Origin: Saccharofermentans sp.
GTDB taxonomy: Bacteria; Bacillota; Clostridia; Saccharofermentanales; Saccharofermentanaceae
Length of the DNA: 64,000 nt
Direction: 5' to 3'
Assembly (NCBI GenBank): GCA_024403675.1
Contig: JAKSRH010000001.1
Span: forward strand, 1 to 64,000
Shown here: one piece after another, positions 34,615 to 41,819 of the stretch
How the letters are laid out: each line of letters opens with the position of its first letter
How positions within the stretch are numbered: the first letter of the stretch is position 1
Notes under the pieces: generated by a model
Seen by the model: only the letters and a program-made list of their open reading frames with translations
Databases searched by the model: none
What the model was told of the DNA's origin: nothing
Translations under genes and position numbers: made by a program

Positions 34615-35136
34615 ATGGATAATACTAATTACACAAATGGCGGCCAGCCAGTAGCTCAGCCAAGACCAAGACAGGAAAGATATGACCCAATCAGACATAT
34701 CGATGAACTTATTGAGATTCTTCGCGAAGCAGGTGGCGTTCCTTTCACTGATAAGTGCGCAGTCGATAGAACAGATATGATTCAGTCTCTCGAGGAGCTT
34801 AAGGCTCACTTGCCAGCATCTGTTGCTCAGTCTAACGATATCGTTATGAGAGCTCAGGAAATCATTGGCACAGCTCGTGAGAAGAATAAGAAGATTATTG
34901 ATGATGCTAACCGCATGTATGCTTCTAAGGTTAACGATCATGAGATTACAAAGGGTGCTCGTGATGAGGCTGAGAACATCATCATTGCAGCAGAGGCTCA
35001 GGCTGATGAACTTCGTAAGAGCGCTCACCTTTATGTTAAGCAGCTTTTGCAGACTGCAAACAATTCCCTTAGTGAGAGTATCGCTAAGATTCAGACTAAT
35101 TTGACAGAAATCGATTCAACTATTGAATCTATGTAA
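34615..35136 (+). CDS. Coiled-coil protein of unknown function downstream of coaD
   Basis: A 173-residue hydrophilic protein. Residues 1-25 are Pro/Gln/Arg-rich; the rest is strongly helical with heptad-like runs rich in Ala, Glu and Lys (AREKNKKIIDDANRMYASKV, EAENIIIAAEAQADELRKSA). The pattern recalls ATP synthase b/E-subunit stalks or DivIVA-like coiled coils, but such similarity is mostly compositional. Clostridial genomes often have a small coiled-coil gene after coaD, so it is likely genuine. ATG 34615 is two bases after the coaD stop; a terminator follows at 35173. Confidence 0.8.
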   Translation: MDNTNYTNGGQPVAQPRPRQERYDPIRHIDELIEILREAGGVPFTDKCAVDRTDMIQSLEELKAHLPASVAQSNDIVMRAQEIIGTAREKNKKIIDDANRMYASKVNDHEITKGARDEAENIIIAAEAQADELRKSAHLYVKQLLQTANNSLSESIAKIQTNLTEIDSTIESM

Positions 35137-35172
35137 GTATAGACACTTAACTTACAGAACACCGCGTAAATG

Positions 35173-35206
35173 CCCCGTCTAAGCCCATACTTGGACGGGG
35201 TATTTT
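35173..35206 (+). terminator. Terminator after the recG-rsmD-coaD transcript
   Basis: CCCCGTCT (35173-35180) pairs with GGACGGGG (35193-35200), followed by TATTTTA. Confidence 0.85.
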
Positions 35207-35222
35207 ATGTTAAAATTCTCCT

Positions 35223-36044
35223 ATGATTACATATGTTCCAAAGTATTATCGGAAGTTTAAATGCATAGCAGATAAGTGCCAACACACCTGTTGTAAGGGG
35301 TGGGAGATTGATGTGGATTCAGATTCTCTAACAAGATATGAATCACATCCTGAAATCATGGATAAAATTGAAGACGGTTCTTATGTTCTTCAAGGTGATG
35401 AAGAACGTTGTCCATTTCTTAGAAGTGACAATTTGTGTCAGATGATAATTGATCATGGTGAGGATTTTATCTGTGATATATGTAAGGATCACCCAAGGTT
35501 TCGTAATTTCTATGACGACAGAGTAGAGATGGGACTGGGCCTTTGCTGTGAGGCTGCGGTTGATGTAGTTTTGGACAATAGAGAAGAGTTCGAGTTAGTC
35601 CCTAATCGAGAGCTAACGGATACGCTTAATATACTTAATAGATTTTCTGTTGATTTGTTTGAAAGGTTCAATCTAATAGCGTCAATAGTTCTTGATTCTA
35701 AGGATAGCGTATCTATGTATCAGGGGATGGAAGTTCTCGATAATAAATGGAGTTCTATATTAGATGCAATGACTGACGATTATGTAGATTCCATAGAGGA
35801 TTTGTCTACAAATCTCATCCGAGATAATAGTAAGACCTTTGAACAAGTTGCTTTGTATTATGCTTATAGATATCCTAAGATTCCTGATTTTTGTGTGGAA
35901 GCTTGCCGCATGATAGCTAGGGTAGCGGTGCATCTTGGTGGTACTGTTAGCGATATCAAGGAAGCAACTAGAATGTATTCCTCCGAGGTGGAATATAGTG
36001 ATGAGAACATGGATGTTATCTATGAGGTTTTTGGAGATTTATGA
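35223..36044 (+). CDS. FliB-like flagellin lysine-N-methylase family protein
   Basis: The 273-residue protein matches the FliB family at its N terminus: YVPKYYRKFKCIADKCQHTC-CKGWEIDVD, then CPFLRSDNLCQMI and CDICKDHPRFRNF, a Cys-rich pattern probably binding a metal or Fe-S cluster. Founding members methylate lysines of flagellin, but many homologues occur without flagella. No flagellar gene is visible in this window, so the substrate is unknown. There is no Shine-Dalgarno before ATG 35223, and a TAAAAT ends 6 bases upstream, so the mRNA may be leaderless. It overlaps the metallopeptidase gene by 4 bases. Confidence 0.82.
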   Translation: MITYVPKYYRKFKCIADKCQHTCCKGWEIDVDSDSLTRYESHPEIMDKIEDGSYVLQGDEERCPFLRSDNLCQMIIDHGEDFICDICKDHPRFRNFYDDRVEMGLGLCCEAAVDVVLDNREEFELVPNRELTDTLNILNRFSVDLFERFNLIASIVLDSKDSVSMYQGMEVLDNKWSSILDAMTDDYVDSIEDLSTNLIRDNSKTFEQVALYYAYRYPKIPDFCVEACRMIARVAVHLGGTVSDIKEATRMYSSEVEYSDENMDVIYEVFGDL

Positions 36045-36769
36045 TAAAAGAAATTGTCCTTGATGGTAGAACAATAGAATATACACTTGTTCGCAAAAAG
36101 GTAAAAAACGTCAATTTACGAGTAGATGCAGGTAAGGTAGTTGTATCTTGTGGTCCTCATGTATCCGTGGGTTACGTGGAAGAAACCATGCGCTCCAAAA
36201 GCAAGTTTATTTTAGCGGCTATTGATAAGACTTTGGTGTGTGTAAATAATAGTGGCAGGCCTACAGAGTATGCTCATGGTGAGCGTGTGAAGGTCTGGGG
36301 TGAGTGGTGCGTTATAAATGTGCGCAAGCTTCCAGACGGACTTAAAAGAGGTAGGATAATTTACGAACATCCTATTATTTACATCGAGGTTGAAAATCCT
36401 GATGACAAACATCAGCGAGAGCTAGCTTATGAGAATTGGAAACGTTCTATGGTTAAAGGCAAGCTTGATGAGATGACTCGCTATTATTATTCAATAATGC
36501 TTCCTAGGCTTAATGATCGTAAGTGTCATTCTCTAGATGATATTCGTTATCGCATTATGAAATCTAAGTGGGGTGTATGTCGTCCTACAATCGGTGTGAT
36601 TACTTATAACTATAATCTTTTCGAGGTGGCGCAAGAGGCTGTAGCTTACGTGGTGGTGCATGAACTATGTCACTTGTTAGAGGCTAATCATTCTGCGAGA
36701 TTTTATGCGGAAGTGGCAAGGGTTATGCCAGATTATAAATTACGCGAAAAAGTACTTAAGATGAGTTAA
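36041..36769 (+). CDS. YgjP/SprT-like zinc metallopeptidase (DUF45 family)
   Basis: The 242-residue protein has an N-terminal beta domain (TIEYTLVRKKVKNVNLRVD) and the C-terminal gluzincin-like core YVVVHELCHLLEANHSARFY, where HELCH and a downstream acidic/His residue would bind zinc, plus SKWGVCRPTIGVITYNYNL. This is the YgjP/DUF45 pattern often placed near type I restriction genes, though none is here. Function is not established for most members. It overlaps the FliB-like gene by 4 bases. Confidence 0.88.
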   Translation: MIKEIVLDGRTIEYTLVRKKVKNVNLRVDAGKVVVSCGPHVSVGYVEETMRSKSKFILAAIDKTLVCVNNSGRPTEYAHGERVKVWGEWCVINVRKLPDGLKRGRIIYEHPIIYIEVENPDDKHQRELAYENWKRSMVKGKLDEMTRYYYSIMLPRLNDRKCHSLDDIRYRIMKSKWGVCRPTIGVITYNYNLFEVAQEAVAYVVVHELCHLLEANHSARFYAEVARVMPDYKLREKVLKMS

Positions 36770-36780
36770 GGGAGGTGCTT

Positions 36781-37431
36781 ATGAGATATAAGGCAGTACT
36801 ATTTGATTTGGATGGAACAATACTTGATACCATTGGAGAACTTGCTTTTACCATGAATGTGGTAAGAACCAAGTTTGGTCTTGACGAGCAGCCTATGGAA
36901 GAGGTTAGGGCTATGGTAGGTAATGGCATCCGTAATTTAATTAAAAGAAGCATTGCTAATGATGAGGGTGCTGATGCCGATAAGCTTTTTGAAAGCTTTA
37001 TGAATTACTACATAGAACACTGTGTAGAAAATACTTTTCCTTATGATGGTGTGGAAGATATGCTTACGGAACTCAAAAGTAAGGGGTATAAACTCGCGGT
37101 AGTTTCTAACAAAGCAGACGTACCTTCTAATAAACTTATAAACCACTTTTTCCCTGGCGTTTTTGATTATGTTCGTGGACATAAGGAAGGTACTGAGTTA
37201 AAGCCAAATCCGCAGGTTATTGACGAGACATTAAGTATTCTTGGTGTTAGTAGAGAAAACGCTGTATATGTAGGTGATTCCGAGGTGGATATTAAGACAG
37301 CTATTAATTCTGGTATGCCATGTATAAGTGTCGACTGGGGATTTAAGACCCATGAGTTTTTGGTGGAGCATGGTGCTACTAAGATAGTATCTGACATGGA
37401 TTCTTTGAAAAATGCTATTTTTGAGGGGTAA
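36781..37431 (+). CDS. HAD-superfamily phosphatase, phosphoglycolate phosphatase-like
   Basis: The 216-residue protein has HAD motif I FDLDGTILDT, motif II VVSNKAD and motif III/IV GDSEVDIKTAINSGM, with a helical cap after motif I. This is the Gph/PgmB-type subgroup; specificity (phosphoglycolate, sugar phosphate or nucleotide) is not resolved. ATG 36781 was chosen over GTG 36775 because GGAGG at 36771-36775 overlaps the latter and sits properly before the ATG. It is 11 bases after the metallopeptidase gene. Confidence 0.9.
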   Translation: MRYKAVLFDLDGTILDTIGELAFTMNVVRTKFGLDEQPMEEVRAMVGNGIRNLIKRSIANDEGADADKLFESFMNYYIEHCVENTFPYDGVEDMLTELKSKGYKLAVVSNKADVPSNKLINHFFPGVFDYVRGHKEGTELKPNPQVIDETLSILGVSRENAVYVGDSEVDIKTAINSGMPCISVDWGFKTHEFLVEHGATKIVSDMDSLKNAIFEG

Positions 37432-37444
37432 ATATCGCAAGAAA

Positions 37445-37475
37445 ACTTTACCTTAATAAAGTAAACGAGTATAAT
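37445..37475 (+). promoter_or_regulatory. ddh promoter with an overlapping inverted repeat
   Basis: TTTACC (37447-37452), a 17-base spacer and TATAAT (37470-37475). ACTTTA-CCTTAA-TAAAGT (37445-37462) is an 18-bp inverted repeat covering the -35, a possible operator. GGAGG at 37494-37498 precedes the ddh ATG. Confidence 0.65.
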
Positions 37476-37507
37476 TCTGTACGAAAATTAATTGGAGGTA
37501 AACCAAT

Positions 37508-38494
37508 ATGGCAATTAGAGTTGGTATTATCGGTTATGGTAACCTTGCTCGTGGTGTTGAGAGTGAGATTCGTCGTAATCCAGATATGAAGTTATGTGGT
37601 GTTTTCACAAGACGTGATCCATCATCCCTTAAGATTAAGACAGAGGGCGTTCCTGTATATAATGTAGATAAGCTTCCAGAGCTTACAAATGATTTTGATA
37701 TCATGGTAATCTGCGGTGGTTCTGCTACAGATCTTCCAAAGCAGACAAAGGAGTATGCAAAGCTTTATAACGTAATCGATAGCTTTGATACACATGCTAA
37801 TATCCCACAGCACTTTGAGGCTGTTGATGCATCTGCTAAGGCTGCTAATAAGACAGCACTTATCTCTTGCGGTTGGGATCCAGGTATGTTCTCCCTTAAT
37901 AGACTTTATGCTAACTGCATTCTCCCAGAGGGTAACGATTACACATTCTGGGGTAAGGGTGTTTCCCAGGGTCACTCCGACGCTATCCGTCGTGTAGCTG
38001 GTGTTAAGAATGGTAAGCAGTACACAATCCCAGTTGATTCTGCTCTCGAGGCAGTTCGTTCTGGTTCTAATCCTGAGCTCACAACTCGTCAGAAGCACAC
38101 ACGTGAGTGCTTTATCGTAGCTGAGGAGGGTGCAGACCTTGCAGCAATCGAGAAGGAAATCAAGGAGATGCCTAACTACTTCGCTGATTACGATACAACA
38201 GTACACTTCATTTCTGAGGAAGAGTTCAACCGTGATCACGCAAGACTTAACCACGGTGGTTTCGTATTTAGAACAGGTACAACAGGTTTTGATGGCGAGA
38301 ATAAGCACGTTATCGAGTACAACCTCAAGCTTGATTCTAACCCAGAATTCACAGCATCTGTTCTCCTTTGCTATGCAAGAGCAGTTGTAAGACTTAACGA
38401 GATGGGTCAGACAGGTTGTAAGACAGTATTTGATATTGCACCTGCAATGCTTAGCCCACTTTCTGGTGAGGAGTTAAGAGCACATCTTCTCTAA
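37508..38494 (+). CDS. ddh: meso-Diaminopimelate D-dehydrogenase
   Basis: NADPH-dependent enzyme that aminates tetrahydrodipicolinate directly to meso-DAP, feeding both peptidoglycan and lysine. The 328-residue protein starts with the Rossmann motif VGIIGYGNLARGVE and shows VICGGSATDLP, NVIDSFDTHANIP, SCGWDPGMFSLNRLY and FWGKGVSQGHSDAIR, all typical of Ddh. It is a single-gene unit with its own promoter and a strong terminator. Codons are clearly biased (many CTC, ATC and CAC codons), suggesting high expression. It agrees with the DAP-type MurE here. Confidence 0.96.
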   Translation: MAIRVGIIGYGNLARGVESEIRRNPDMKLCGVFTRRDPSSLKIKTEGVPVYNVDKLPELTNDFDIMVICGGSATDLPKQTKEYAKLYNVIDSFDTHANIPQHFEAVDASAKAANKTALISCGWDPGMFSLNRLYANCILPEGNDYTFWGKGVSQGHSDAIRRVAGVKNGKQYTIPVDSALEAVRSGSNPELTTRQKHTRECFIVAEEGADLAAIEKEIKEMPNYFADYDTTVHFISEEEFNRDHARLNHGGFVFRTGTTGFDGENKHVIEYNLKLDSNPEFTASVLLCYARAVVRLNEMGQTGCKTVFDIAPAMLSPLSGEELRAHLL

Positions 38495-38517
38495 TTATTT
38501 GATTAATGTGACTATTG

Positions 38518-38550
38518 AAGGAGCTGTGGATATCCACGGCTCCTTTTTAA
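38518..38550 (+). terminator. Terminator after ddh
   Basis: A 12-bp stem AAGGAGCTGTGG / CCACGGCTCCTT with loop ATAT, followed by a T run. Confidence 0.93.
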
Positions 38551-38565
38551 TTGGATTTCAAAGTT

Positions 38566-38760
38566 GTACACCAAATCGTACAGTGAAAATGAAAAAAAGT
38601 GTACGAATCGCTGTACTTAGGTTGTTTGAGGGGGAGAGTACACCAAATCGTACAGTTTTTTGTGAATTTGCTGTACGAATCGCTGTATTTACTTGGAAAT
38701 TACTGCTAAATACAGTGATTAGTACAGCGATTTTCATATTTGGTGTACAAAATGCTGTAC
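38566..38760. repeat. Cluster of GTACA palindromic repeats forming a long hairpin
   Basis: Two direct copies of GTACACCAAATCGTACAG (38566 and 38638), each followed about 15-17 bases later by TGTACGAATCGCTGTA. The second copy and the following sequence form a 111-base imperfect inverted repeat (38638-38748): GCTGTACGAATCGCTGTATTTA-type left arm against TAAATACAGTGATTAGTACA, ending ATTTGGTGTAC. Another TGCTGTAC follows at 38753-38760. The left half is shared with the palindrome at 7476-7522. No coding sense is likely; it looks like a MITE-like or REP-like intergenic element. Confidence 0.85.
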
Positions 38761-38865
38761 GAAGTAATAATTTACTCACGTGTCCGCACCCCAAACAAAA
38801 AGTTAAAAGATTAATCACATTTTTAGCGGTAAAATATATTTAATAAATGAGCAGGAGGTGAGCTT

Positions 38866-39474
38866 ATGGCAGCAAAAATTATTACTATAAGCAGACAGTT
38901 TGGTAGTGGTGGTAGATCTATCGCTAAGGCACTGGCTCAGAAACTTGGATATGATTACTACGACAAAGAGATTATTGATAATGTTGCTCTTGAGACTGGT
39001 TTTTCCAAGGAGTTTATTGCGAGTAAAGGTGAGGAAGCACCTGGTAAGACAGTTTTCTCATATGGTTTTGAATCTGCAGGTATTCCTGGAATCATGAATG
39101 GAATGACTGCGAATGATTATTTGTGGACTGTGCAGCGTAAAGTTATTCTTGATATTGCTGCTACAGGAAAGCCTTGTGTAATTGTTGGTAGGTCTGCGGA
39201 TTATATTCTTCGAGAGCATGATGGTGTGTTGAATGCTTATATTTACGCAGATATGGATTATAGAGTGGAGAGAATTTTGAAGCTCTATGGTTCTAGTGAG
39301 AAAAAGCCTGAGAAGAGACTTATGGAGAAGGATAAGAAGAGAGCTGCAAATCACAAGCATTTCACAGATCTTGAATGGGGATTTGCTCCTAATTATGATA
39401 TTTCTCTTAATTCAGGAAAGCTTGGTATCGAGAAATGTGTGGACATTTTGTACGGAATTGCCACTGATAAATAA
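38866..39474 (+). CDS. Cytidylate kinase-like family protein
   Basis: A 202-residue P-loop kinase-like protein. The N terminus ITISRQFGSGGRSIAKALAQ contains the glycine-rich loop of the cytidylate-kinase-like family, followed by YDYYDKEIIDNVA, CVIVGRSADYIL and DKKRAANHKHFTDLEWG, all family features. True CMP kinases differ in the loop (GPxGSGKST), so the substrate here is unknown. GGAGGTGAGC precedes ATG 38866. A terminator-like stem follows at 39523. Confidence 0.88.
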   Translation: MAAKIITISRQFGSGGRSIAKALAQKLGYDYYDKEIIDNVALETGFSKEFIASKGEEAPGKTVFSYGFESAGIPGIMNGMTANDYLWTVQRKVILDIAATGKPCVIVGRSADYILREHDGVLNAYIYADMDYRVERILKLYGSSEKKPEKRLMEKDKKRAANHKHFTDLEWGFAPNYDISLNSGKLGIEKCVDILYGIATDK

Positions 39475-39487
39475 TGCGGATTGTTAA

Positions 39488-39516
39488 TTGACACAAGTGT
39501 GATCCTTATAATAAAT
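39488..39516 (+). promoter_or_regulatory. Candidate promoter of the SSS symporter gene
   Basis: TTGACA (39488-39493) with ATAAAT at 39511-39516 (17-base spacing); a better TATAAT (39507-39512) is spaced only 13 bases. The -10 choice is therefore uncertain. Confidence 0.45.
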
Positions 39517-39522
39517 TTCTAT

Positions 39523-39551
39523 GTGGTCTTAGTTAAGCTAAGGCCACTTTT
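39523..39551 (+). terminator. Terminator-like hairpin after the kinase-like gene
   Basis: GTGGTCTTAG / CTAAGGCCAC, a 10-bp stem with loop TTAAG, then TTTTG. It can end the upstream transcript. If the promoter at 39488 is used, the same stem sits at the very 5' end of the symporter mRNA and would stabilise it. Confidence 0.75.
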
Positions 39552-39572
39552 GATTGAGGGGATCCAGGGAGG

Positions 39573-39607
39573 GTGCTCTTATTCATTAATAATTCTATAA
39601 GGAGCAC
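39573..39607 (+). promoter_or_regulatory. Hairpin sequestering the symporter ribosome binding site
   Basis: GTGCTCTTAT (39573-39582) pairs with ATAAGGAGCAC (39597-39607) with one bulged base. The Shine-Dalgarno AGGAG (39600-39604) lies within the 3' strand, 10 bases before the ATG, so translation could be controlled by opening the stem. Confidence 0.6.
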
Positions 39608-39614
39608 TTATAAC

Positions 39615-41216
39615 ATGGAAAAAATCTTAACGGTTATCATGTTGGTCGTTTTCTTTGGTGTAATGATTGGTGTTGGTATGTACTCACGCCGTCATGCTTC
39701 TGACGTTAACGGCTTCGTACTCGGTGGACGTGGTGTAGGTCCTTGGCTTACAGCTTTCGCTTTCGGTACATCTTATTTCTCTGCTGTTATCTTCGTAGGA
39801 TACGCAGGTCAGTTCGGATGGCTTTTCGGTCTTGCTGCTACATGGGCAGGTCTCGGAAATGCCTTCATCGGTTCCCTTCTTGCATGGAATGTGTTAGGAA
39901 GAAGAACTCGCGTTATGTCTCAGCATCTTGATGCAAAGACAATGCCAGACTTCTTTGGTAAGAGGTTTAATTCTACTCCACTTAAGGTTGTAGCTTCTCT
40001 TATCGTTTTCGTTTTCCTTATTCCTTACACAGCATCTCTTTACAATGGTCTTTCATCATTGTTCGGACTTGTATTTAACATTCCATACTGGGTAGTTATC
40101 CTTGTAATGGCTGTTCTTACAGGTGTATATGTAATCTTTGGTGGTTACATGGCAACTGCTATTAACGACTTTATTCAGGGTATTATCATGCTCATTGGTA
40201 TCGTAGCAGTTATTCTTGCTGTTCTTTCCAAGCAGGGCGGACTTCTTAGCGCTATGCAGAAGCTCTCTGAGGTTCCAGCTGACGGATGGTCTGGAGGAGC
40301 ATTCTCATCTTTCTTCGGTCCAGATCCAGTATTCCTCTTCTTCGTAGTAATTCTTACTTCTCTTGGTACATGGGGTCTCCCACAGATGGTTGGTAAGTTC
40401 TATGCTATTAAGTCTGAGAACGATATCCATAAGGGTACAGTTATTTCCACAGTATTCGCTATTATCGTAGCTGGTGGTTGCTACTTCCTTGGTGGTTTTG
40501 GTCGTCTCTATGCTGATAAGATTGGTTATAGTGAGGCAACAGGCAAGCCATTGTTCGATACTATCGTTCCTGCAATGCTTTCTACTTTGCCTGATGTAAT
40601 TATCGCTGTAGTTATCGTACTCGTTCTTTCTGCATCTATGTCCACACTTTCATCTCTCGTTCTTGCATCAAGCTCCACTTTCACACTTGATATTATTAAG
40701 CCACTTAATAAGAAGGAGATGAGTGATAAGAAGCAGGTAGCTATCATGAGAGTATTTATCGTATTCTTTATCGTAGTTTCTGCTGTTATCGCAGTTGTTA
40801 AGGATGCTAACCCAGGTATCACATTTATCGCTCAGATGATGGGTGTATCTTGGGGTGGTCTTGCAGGTGCTTTCCTTGCACCTTACCTTTACGGTCTTTA
40901 CTGGAAGGGCGTTACTAAGGCTTCCACAGTTGTATGCTTTATCTGGGGTACAGGTCTTGCAATCACACAGTTCGTTATCTCTATGACAATGTCTCCTGAT
41001 CAGATTGCTGCTTTCCCAGGAATTCTTTCTCTCGCATTTAAGACATCTATCCACTCTGGTGTATTTGCCATGGTAGGTGGTCTTATTATTGTTCCTATCG
41101 TATCCCTTATTACTCCTAAGATGGATAAGAAGGCTGTTGATGGACATTTCGTATGCTTTGAGAAAACATACACAGCTCAGGTTACAGCTAAGGAAAGAAT
41201 TGAAGAGTCTAAGTAA
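39615..41216 (+). CDS. Sodium:solute symporter (SSS family)
   Basis: A 533-residue Na+-coupled transporter with about 13 hydrophobic segments. Family features are VNGFVLGGRGVGPWLTAFAF, GTSYFSAVIFVGYAGQFGW near the N terminus, and VLSASMSTLSSLVLASSSTF in the region that contributes the Na2 site in this family. Closest by eye to proline/pantothenate-type symporters, but the substrate is not assignable. ATG 39615 is preferred to TTG 39573 because the extra residues would overlap the RBS hairpin and homologues begin just before TM1. Codon bias (many TTC, ATC, GTA) suggests strong expression. A terminator follows. Confidence 0.93.
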   Translation: MEKILTVIMLVVFFGVMIGVGMYSRRHASDVNGFVLGGRGVGPWLTAFAFGTSYFSAVIFVGYAGQFGWLFGLAATWAGLGNAFIGSLLAWNVLGRRTRVMSQHLDAKTMPDFFGKRFNSTPLKVVASLIVFVFLIPYTASLYNGLSSLFGLVFNIPYWVVILVMAVLTGVYVIFGGYMATAINDFIQGIIMLIGIVAVILAVLSKQGGLLSAMQKLSEVPADGWSGGAFSSFFGPDPVFLFFVVILTSLGTWGLPQMVGKFYAIKSENDIHKGTVISTVFAIIVAGGCYFLGGFGRLYADKIGYSEATGKPLFDTIVPAMLSTLPDVIIAVVIVLVLSASMSTLSSLVLASSSTFTLDIIKPLNKKEMSDKKQVAIMRVFIVFFIVVSAVIAVVKDANPGITFIAQMMGVSWGGLAGAFLAPYLYGLYWKGVTKASTVVCFIWGTGLAITQFVISMTMSPDQIAAFPGILSLAFKTSIHSGVFAMVGGLIIVPIVSLITPKMDKKAVDGHFVCFEKTYTAQVTAKERIEESK

Positions 41217-41245
41217 TTCATTTCTTTAATAAGCATGTTAAAATT

Positions 41246-41279
41246 ATAGGTGTGGTCAATTGATCACACCTATTTTATT
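41246..41279 (+). terminator. Terminator after the symporter; 28-bp palindrome before the XRE gene
   Basis: ATAGGTGTGGTC-AATT-GATCACACCTAT is an almost perfect 28-bp palindrome followed by TTTTATTT. As a terminator it closes the symporter gene. Being 28 bases upstream of the XRE regulator ATG, it could also be that regulator's operator. Confidence 0.8.
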
Positions 41280-41300
41280 TGCCCTAAGGGAATATAGGTA

Positions 41301-41810
41301 ATGGAAATAAATAACACCACAATACTTATGCCTTCTGATGTAAAGAAAATCCGTAATTCACTTGGCCTTACTACAAGTGAACTTGCCAAGGTGTGTGGTG
41401 TGAATATTAAGACAGTAGAACGTTGGGAAAATGGTGAAAGTAAGGTAACAGGTGCATCCGCGGTTTTATTGTCTCTTCTTTATAGTGACTCCCAGTTATT
41501 AAATAAGTTAGTGGTGGCTACGAAGCCTTTTGAGCTTCGTGTTAAATGCTACAAGAAAGATGCCATCCCTAATCTTGTGTGCGTCATTGATGTTAATGAG
41601 GTGGACCGTTTTGTTAAGGTTACTAATTACACGAGTAGGGTGGAGAATTTGCCTTTCGGAGAAAATACTAAGCCAACCTATGAGCAGTATGATGAATTTA
41701 TTCGTTCCCTATGCACTAAAAAGAAGGGGAAAGGGATTATAATTAATCCTATAGATGAACTTAAAGCTACAGGCGGAAATGGTATTTATACCATAGTGAT
41801 AGAAGAGTGA
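41301..41810 (+). CDS. XRE-family helix-turn-helix regulator, first gene of a candidate defence module
   Basis: The 169-residue protein has an HTH domain at about 12-66 (DVKKIRNSLGLTTSELAKVC, then TVERWENGESKVTGAS and LLSLL), resembling the antitoxin-type HTH of MqsA/HigA. The C-terminal ~100 residues (FELRVKCYKKDAIPNLVCVI onward) are unrecognised and may bind a ligand or partner. AGGGAATATAGG precedes ATG 41301. The AAA ATPase gene starts 9 bases after its stop, so it probably regulates, or acts with, the following pair. Composition matches the neighbours. Confidence 0.82.
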   Translation: MEINNTTILMPSDVKKIRNSLGLTTSELAKVCGVNIKTVERWENGESKVTGASAVLLSLLYSDSQLLNKLVVATKPFELRVKCYKKDAIPNLVCVIDVNEVDRFVKVTNYTSRVENLPFGENTKPTYEQYDEFIRSLCTKKKGKGIIINPIDELKATGGNGIYTIVIEE

Positions 41811-41819
41811 GGAAAGCAT

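Noticed and set aside
38499..38843. Plus-strand open frame of 114 codons after ddh
   Set aside because: It runs through the ddh terminator and the palindromic repeats, has no ribosome site and no protein-like composition.
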